Shown here piece after piece: positions 7,184 to 8,969 of a stretch of DNA of 8,969 bases. The position numbers and the translations under genes were made by a program. This stretch comes from Puniceicoccales bacterium (GTDB lineage Bacteria > Verrucomicrobiota > Verrucomicrobiia > Opitutales > UBA953). Location of the stretch: NCBI GenBank assembly GCA_031289285.1, contig JAITPT010000253.1, positions 1 through 8,969 on the forward strand. The letters run 5' to 3'. The notes below the pieces were generated by a model. It had not been told where the DNA came from. It was given only the letters and a program-made list of their open reading frames with translations, and did not search any database. Position 1 is the stretch's first letter, and each line of letters begins with the position of its first letter.

Positions 7184-7200
7184 GCGGGCTTTCAGCCCGC
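7184..7200. repeat. Hairpin GCGGGCT-TTC-AGCCCGC
   Basis: A perfect 7-bp stem with a TTC loop. Read on the minus strand it becomes GCGGGCT-GAA-AGCCCGC, differing at one base pair of the stem from the hairpin at 7104-7120. The two are therefore oppositely oriented copies of one motif with a compensatory G-C/T-A change that keeps the stem paired. It lies 3' of the WbsX-like gene and may help terminate it. Confidence 0.7.
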
Positions 7201-7205
7201 AGAGA

Positions 7206-7228
7206 CAGGGCGAGACCCGCTCGCCCTG
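7206..7228 (-). terminator. Probable terminator or RNA-stabilising hairpin after the WbsX-like gene
   Basis: CAGGGCGAG (7206-7214) and CTCGCCCTG (7220-7228) form a perfect 9-bp GC-rich stem with a 5-nt loop, 15 nt beyond the stop codon of the minus-strand gene at 7244. There is no T tract on either side, so it is not a classic intrinsic terminator. It may act together with the hairpin at 7184-7200, or serve as a bidirectional block between the converging genes. Confidence 0.5.
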
Positions 7229-7243
7229 CCGCCGCCCGCAGAC

Positions 7244-8497
7244 CTATTTTTTCTTTGGCGGAAACACTTTTTTCACGGTCTCCAAATACGTGAAGCCGTA
7301 TTTCACATCGGGCAAAAGATAATTCCCTTCGACCCATTCGTTCCACGCATTGATGACGAGGAGTTTTGGCTGCTTAGGATGGCTATCAATATACTCTTTT
7401 GTTTTCTGAAGCAGCATACCAAAGTTTTCGGGCGAGTGATTGATATGCACAAGACCTTTACCGTTTTTTCCTTTTTCGGGAAAACGCGGCGTATCGTCCC
7501 AACCGGTAGAAGCGCAGGGGAAAAACGGAACATCTAATGCCGCGCCCCATTGTTTTTGGATTTTGAGGGCATTCTTTATATAGGTGAGATAATCTTGGTT
7601 AAAACCACCCATATTATACAGCGTTGCGCTGTTGAAGCCCAAAGAGTTTAACTGTCTGTTTAGACTTTTTGCGCCTCTATCTGAGAGAGAAGAACCCCAG
7701 CCAAATGTCGCCTGTATATGCACATCGGGAAATCCAGCTTTTTTTGTTTCTTCCCGCAAATAATCAAGTGCCTTGCGTGCCTTTTCTACACTGCCGCCAA
7801 AACCTTCAAGTAGTTTTTCTATACTGAAAATAGCAAATACCGGTTTGCCGTCAATCTTGTAATAATTCGGCTGTTTGAAATATTGGCTAATAACACGCTT
7901 CGTGATGATTTTGAAGTTTTCCCAATCGGCAGCACCATTCCACAATATAGAGGCGTCGTCTCTATAGCGATATGTGTTCCAGAACTTTTTCTGGACATCA
8001 TGATTTGCCCACATGATATAGAATTGCATCTTTTTATTGTTTGCGGCTTTCAAGAAACCGTTGTTAAGAGCGCTTTCGAGAAAAGGTCCGCCGTCATACC
8101 AATACCAATCATAGATAAACACATTTACGCCATGTTTGGTGGCGGCGTCTATCCATTTTTCTACGACTTTCGGGTCGTCGTCCATTTCGTATCCCCACAA
8201 CGGGACTTTTGGCTGGTAATGCCCTTCAAAACGCGGCGTCGCTTTTTGAATAATTTCCCATTCGCCAATGCCTTTATCCCAAATCGCTTTTCGGCTTGAC
8301 GGCTCGTCATGGCAAGATGGCCAGACGTATGCCGCAACATCGTATTGCGAGTTTTTTGCTGGACTGTTTGTTGTGCCGTTTTGTGGGTCGGCTTGTGACA
8401 CGGGGGCGGATGTTGCGCCAACGATGGCCGCTAATCCTGTGAGTGTGGATTTGGTCACGTGCATCCAATTCCGCGTTTTGCGTTGTAGTGTGTTCAT
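7244..8497 (-). CDS. Secreted WbsX / glycoside hydrolase family 99-like protein
   Basis: A 417-residue protein with a likely signal peptide (hydrophobic 18-32, possible cleavage after SQA at 34-36), so probably periplasmic or secreted. The mature part matches the WbsX/GH99-like TIM-barrel family: VAAYVWP (54-60), EGHYQPKVPLWGYE (91-104), DAATKHGVNVFIYDWYWY (117-134), FYIMWANHD (159-167) and WNEWVEGNYL (385-394) with Glu387 and Glu390. GH99 enzymes are endo-alpha-mannosidases/mannanases and WbsX proteins occur in polysaccharide loci; the substrate here is unknown. Sampled GC is about 45%, against about 70% in sppA, suggesting transfer. The ATG at 8497 gives the signal peptide; it lacks a Shine-Dalgarno sequence and is preceded by an AACC-rich repeat leader. 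It stands alone, ending at TAG. Confidence 0.87.
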   Translation of the reverse strand: MNTLQRKTRNWMHVTKSTLTGLAAIVGATSAPVSQADPQNGTTNSPAKNSQYDVAAYVWPSCHDEPSSRKAIWDKGIGEWEIIQKATPRFEGHYQPKVPLWGYEMDDDPKVVEKWIDAATKHGVNVFIYDWYWYDGGPFLESALNNGFLKAANNKKMQFYIMWANHDVQKKFWNTYRYRDDASILWNGAADWENFKIITKRVISQYFKQPNYYKIDGKPVFAIFSIEKLLEGFGGSVEKARKALDYLREETKKAGFPDVHIQATFGWGSSLSDRGAKSLNRQLNSLGFNSATLYNMGGFNQDYLTYIKNALKIQKQWGAALDVPFFPCASTGWDDTPRFPEKGKNGKGLVHINHSPENFGMLLQKTKEYIDSHPKQPKLLVINAWNEWVEGNYLLPDVKYGFTYLETVKKVFPPKKK

Positions 8498-8513
8498 TTT
8501 TGGTTCGAGTTTG

Positions 8514-8548
8514 GGTTCGGTTCGGTTCGGTTTGGTTTGGTTTGGTTC
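8514..8548. repeat. GGTTY pentanucleotide microsatellite in the leader of the WbsX-like gene
   Basis: Seven uninterrupted 5-nt units: three GGTTC, three GGTTT and one GGTTC. On the coding (minus) strand it reads as GAACC/AAACC repeats ending 16 nt before the ATG at 8497, with more decayed AACC-like units up to the start codon. The tract therefore occupies the expected leader or promoter spacer. The mRNA leader would be nearly free of G and T and unstructured. Copy-number change here could alter promoter spacing or initiation, but no -35/-10 pair is clear. Confidence 0.85.
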
Positions 8549-8663
8549 TGACGAGTTTGTGGTTAGAAGGTCTGAGCTTGGTGACAGGTAACCTCGCCGC
8601 CGTCAACACCGAATGCAACGGTGGTATCGTTTGTTTAACTCGGATTCCGCTTTTGGGCGGCGC

Positions 8664-8773
8664 GGTTTGCGCAAGATTTTGAGGCGGATGCGGTTTGCGC
8701 TTTCCGTTCCATGCACCACAAGCTGCGCGTCGGGAAAGTGCAAGCTGCAGACGGCCAAAAGATTGTGCAAACC
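8664..8773. repeat. Imperfect inverted repeat with four GGTTTGCGC-like boxes
   Basis: The left arm (8664-8705) and the reverse complement of the right arm (8733-8773) align over about 42 positions with one gap and roughly three quarters identity, around a 27-nt loop. Each arm contains two boxes: GGTTTGCGC at 8664 and 8692, and their inverted partners GTGCAAGCT (8739-8747) and GTGCAAACC (8765-8773). The left boxes are part of a perfect 11-nt direct repeat GCGGTTTGCGC (8662-8672, 8690-8700). This could be a decayed mobile-element end, a cruciform or a protein-binding cluster. Confidence 0.55.
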
Positions 8774-8790
8774 CGCCCGCATTAGGAGTC

Positions 8791-8828
8791 GTCACGAAAT
8801 AAACGTTGCAACTTTCGTTTTTTGTGAC
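8791..8828. other. Candidate left-end region of the ISAzo13-family element
   Basis: Just upstream of the transposase start is a palindromic patch: GTCAC (8791-8795) against GTGAC (8824-8828), ACGAAA (8794-8799) against TTTCGT (8813-8818), and a perfect GTTGCAAC (8805-8812) in the middle. Insertion sequence ends commonly lie within about 100 nt of the transposase start and carry inverted repeats and promoter elements, so this is a plausible terminal region. The matching right end is outside the window, so the boundary is unproven. Confidence 0.3.
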
Positions 8829-8840
8829 AGGTTCTGAGGA

Positions 8841-8969
8841 ATGGAAAACAACACTCAAAACATGATAGCCCAGCGCTTCAAAATCATGACGGAACATCTG
8901 GACGAGCGCACACGCCGATTATTCGCTGCGGCGGAAGCGAGCGTCTTGGGTTATGGCGGAGTCAGCACA
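8841..8969 (+). CDS. ISAzo13-family transposase, N-terminal fragment cut by window end
   Basis: The frame is open from the ATG at 8841 to the end of the window, 43 codons. The segment IAQRFKIMTEHLDERTRRLF followed by AAAEASVLGYGGVST matches the N-terminal pattern of ISAzo13-family transposases, where the phrase 'ERxRRLxAAAEAxxLGYGG' precedes a helix-turn-helix region. The catalytic part lies beyond the window. GAGGA directly abuts the first ATG with no spacer, so initiation at the second in-frame ATG (8862, residue 8) is also possible. Whether the gene is intact cannot be told. Confidence 0.85.
   Translation, partial: MENNTQNMIAQRFKIMTEHLDERTRRLFAAAEASVLGYGGVST

Larger units (their letters stand above)
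6953..7243. other. Convergent intergenic region rich in hairpins
   Basis: Between the converging acyltransferase and WbsX-like genes lie 291 bases with no credible gene. At its left end an inverted pair, GCACTGCC (6961-6968) and GGTAGTGC (6991-6998), differs at one position and could help terminate the acyltransferase transcript. The rest holds a cluster of perfect short hairpins listed separately, several with GAA or TTC loops. The composition and repeated design resemble dispersed REP-like intergenic repeats, but copies elsewhere in the genome cannot be seen from here. Confidence 0.6.
8549..8840. other. Gene-free stretch between the WbsX-like gene and the transposase
   Basis: No reading frame on either strand has protein-like content. 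The stretch holds the likely promoter of the minus-strand gene, an imperfect inverted repeat at 8664-8773, and the probable left end of the insertion sequence. The 9-mer GTGACAGGT occurs twice in direct orientation (8581-8589 and 8824-8832), bracketing 234 bases. Where the insertion sequence begins cannot be fixed without its other end. Confidence 0.55.

Noticed and set aside
8307..8897. 196-codon minus-strand frame spanning the WbsX-like gene start and the transposase start
   Set aside because: It runs through the microsatellite (giving a Pro-Asn-Gln-Thr repeat), both flanking real genes and non-coding repeats, and has no domain-like content.

Overview
The window looks like chromosomal DNA of a GC-rich Gram-negative bacterium, most plausibly a Verrucomicrobiota member related to Opitutaceae. 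This placement is inference from a LysM lipoprotein-ftsW-murG arrangement, weak or absent Shine-Dalgarno sequences, many intergenic repeats and proline/alanine-rich proteins. No rRNA, tRNA or CRISPR array is visible.

Layout. (1) 1-438: the last 28 codons of a truncated gene that ends in an aromatic, barrel-like strand, then a gene-poor stretch. That stretch carries two 52-nt inverted arms (126-177 and 383-434) around 16 heptanucleotide repeats (220-331). (2) 439-4077, minus strand: an envelope operon transcribed as LysM lipoprotein, small low-complexity membrane ORF (doubtful), ftsW, murG. Every junction is a 4-nt GTGA or ATGA overlap. (3) 4078-4275: divergent promoter region. (4) 4276-6952, plus strand: sppA (67-kDa type signal peptide peptidase), then a DUF374-type lysophospholipid acyltransferase. 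(5) 6953-7243: convergent intergenic region packed with short perfect hairpins, likely terminators and/or REP-like repeats. (6) 7244-8497, minus strand: a secreted WbsX/GH99-like protein with clearly lower GC than its neighbours and a GGTTY pentanucleotide microsatellite just before its start codon. (7) 8549-8840: non-coding DNA with an imperfect inverted repeat, leading to the first 43 codons of an ISAzo13-family transposase that runs off the window.

How the parts fit. The left two thirds is a housekeeping envelope locus. FtsW polymerises glycan from lipid II, MurG makes lipid II, and the LysM lipoprotein probably binds peptidoglycan. SppA clears cleaved signal peptides in the inner membrane, and the acyltransferase probably acylates a lipid or lipid A precursor. 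The right third looks like an acquired region: a low-GC glycan-active secreted protein between repeat-rich DNA and an insertion sequence. The most interesting items are the small ORF linked at both ends inside the cell-wall operon, the large inverted repeat around the heptad array, the hairpin cluster, and the microsatellite before the glycosidase-like gene. No clearly new defence or mobile system was found.
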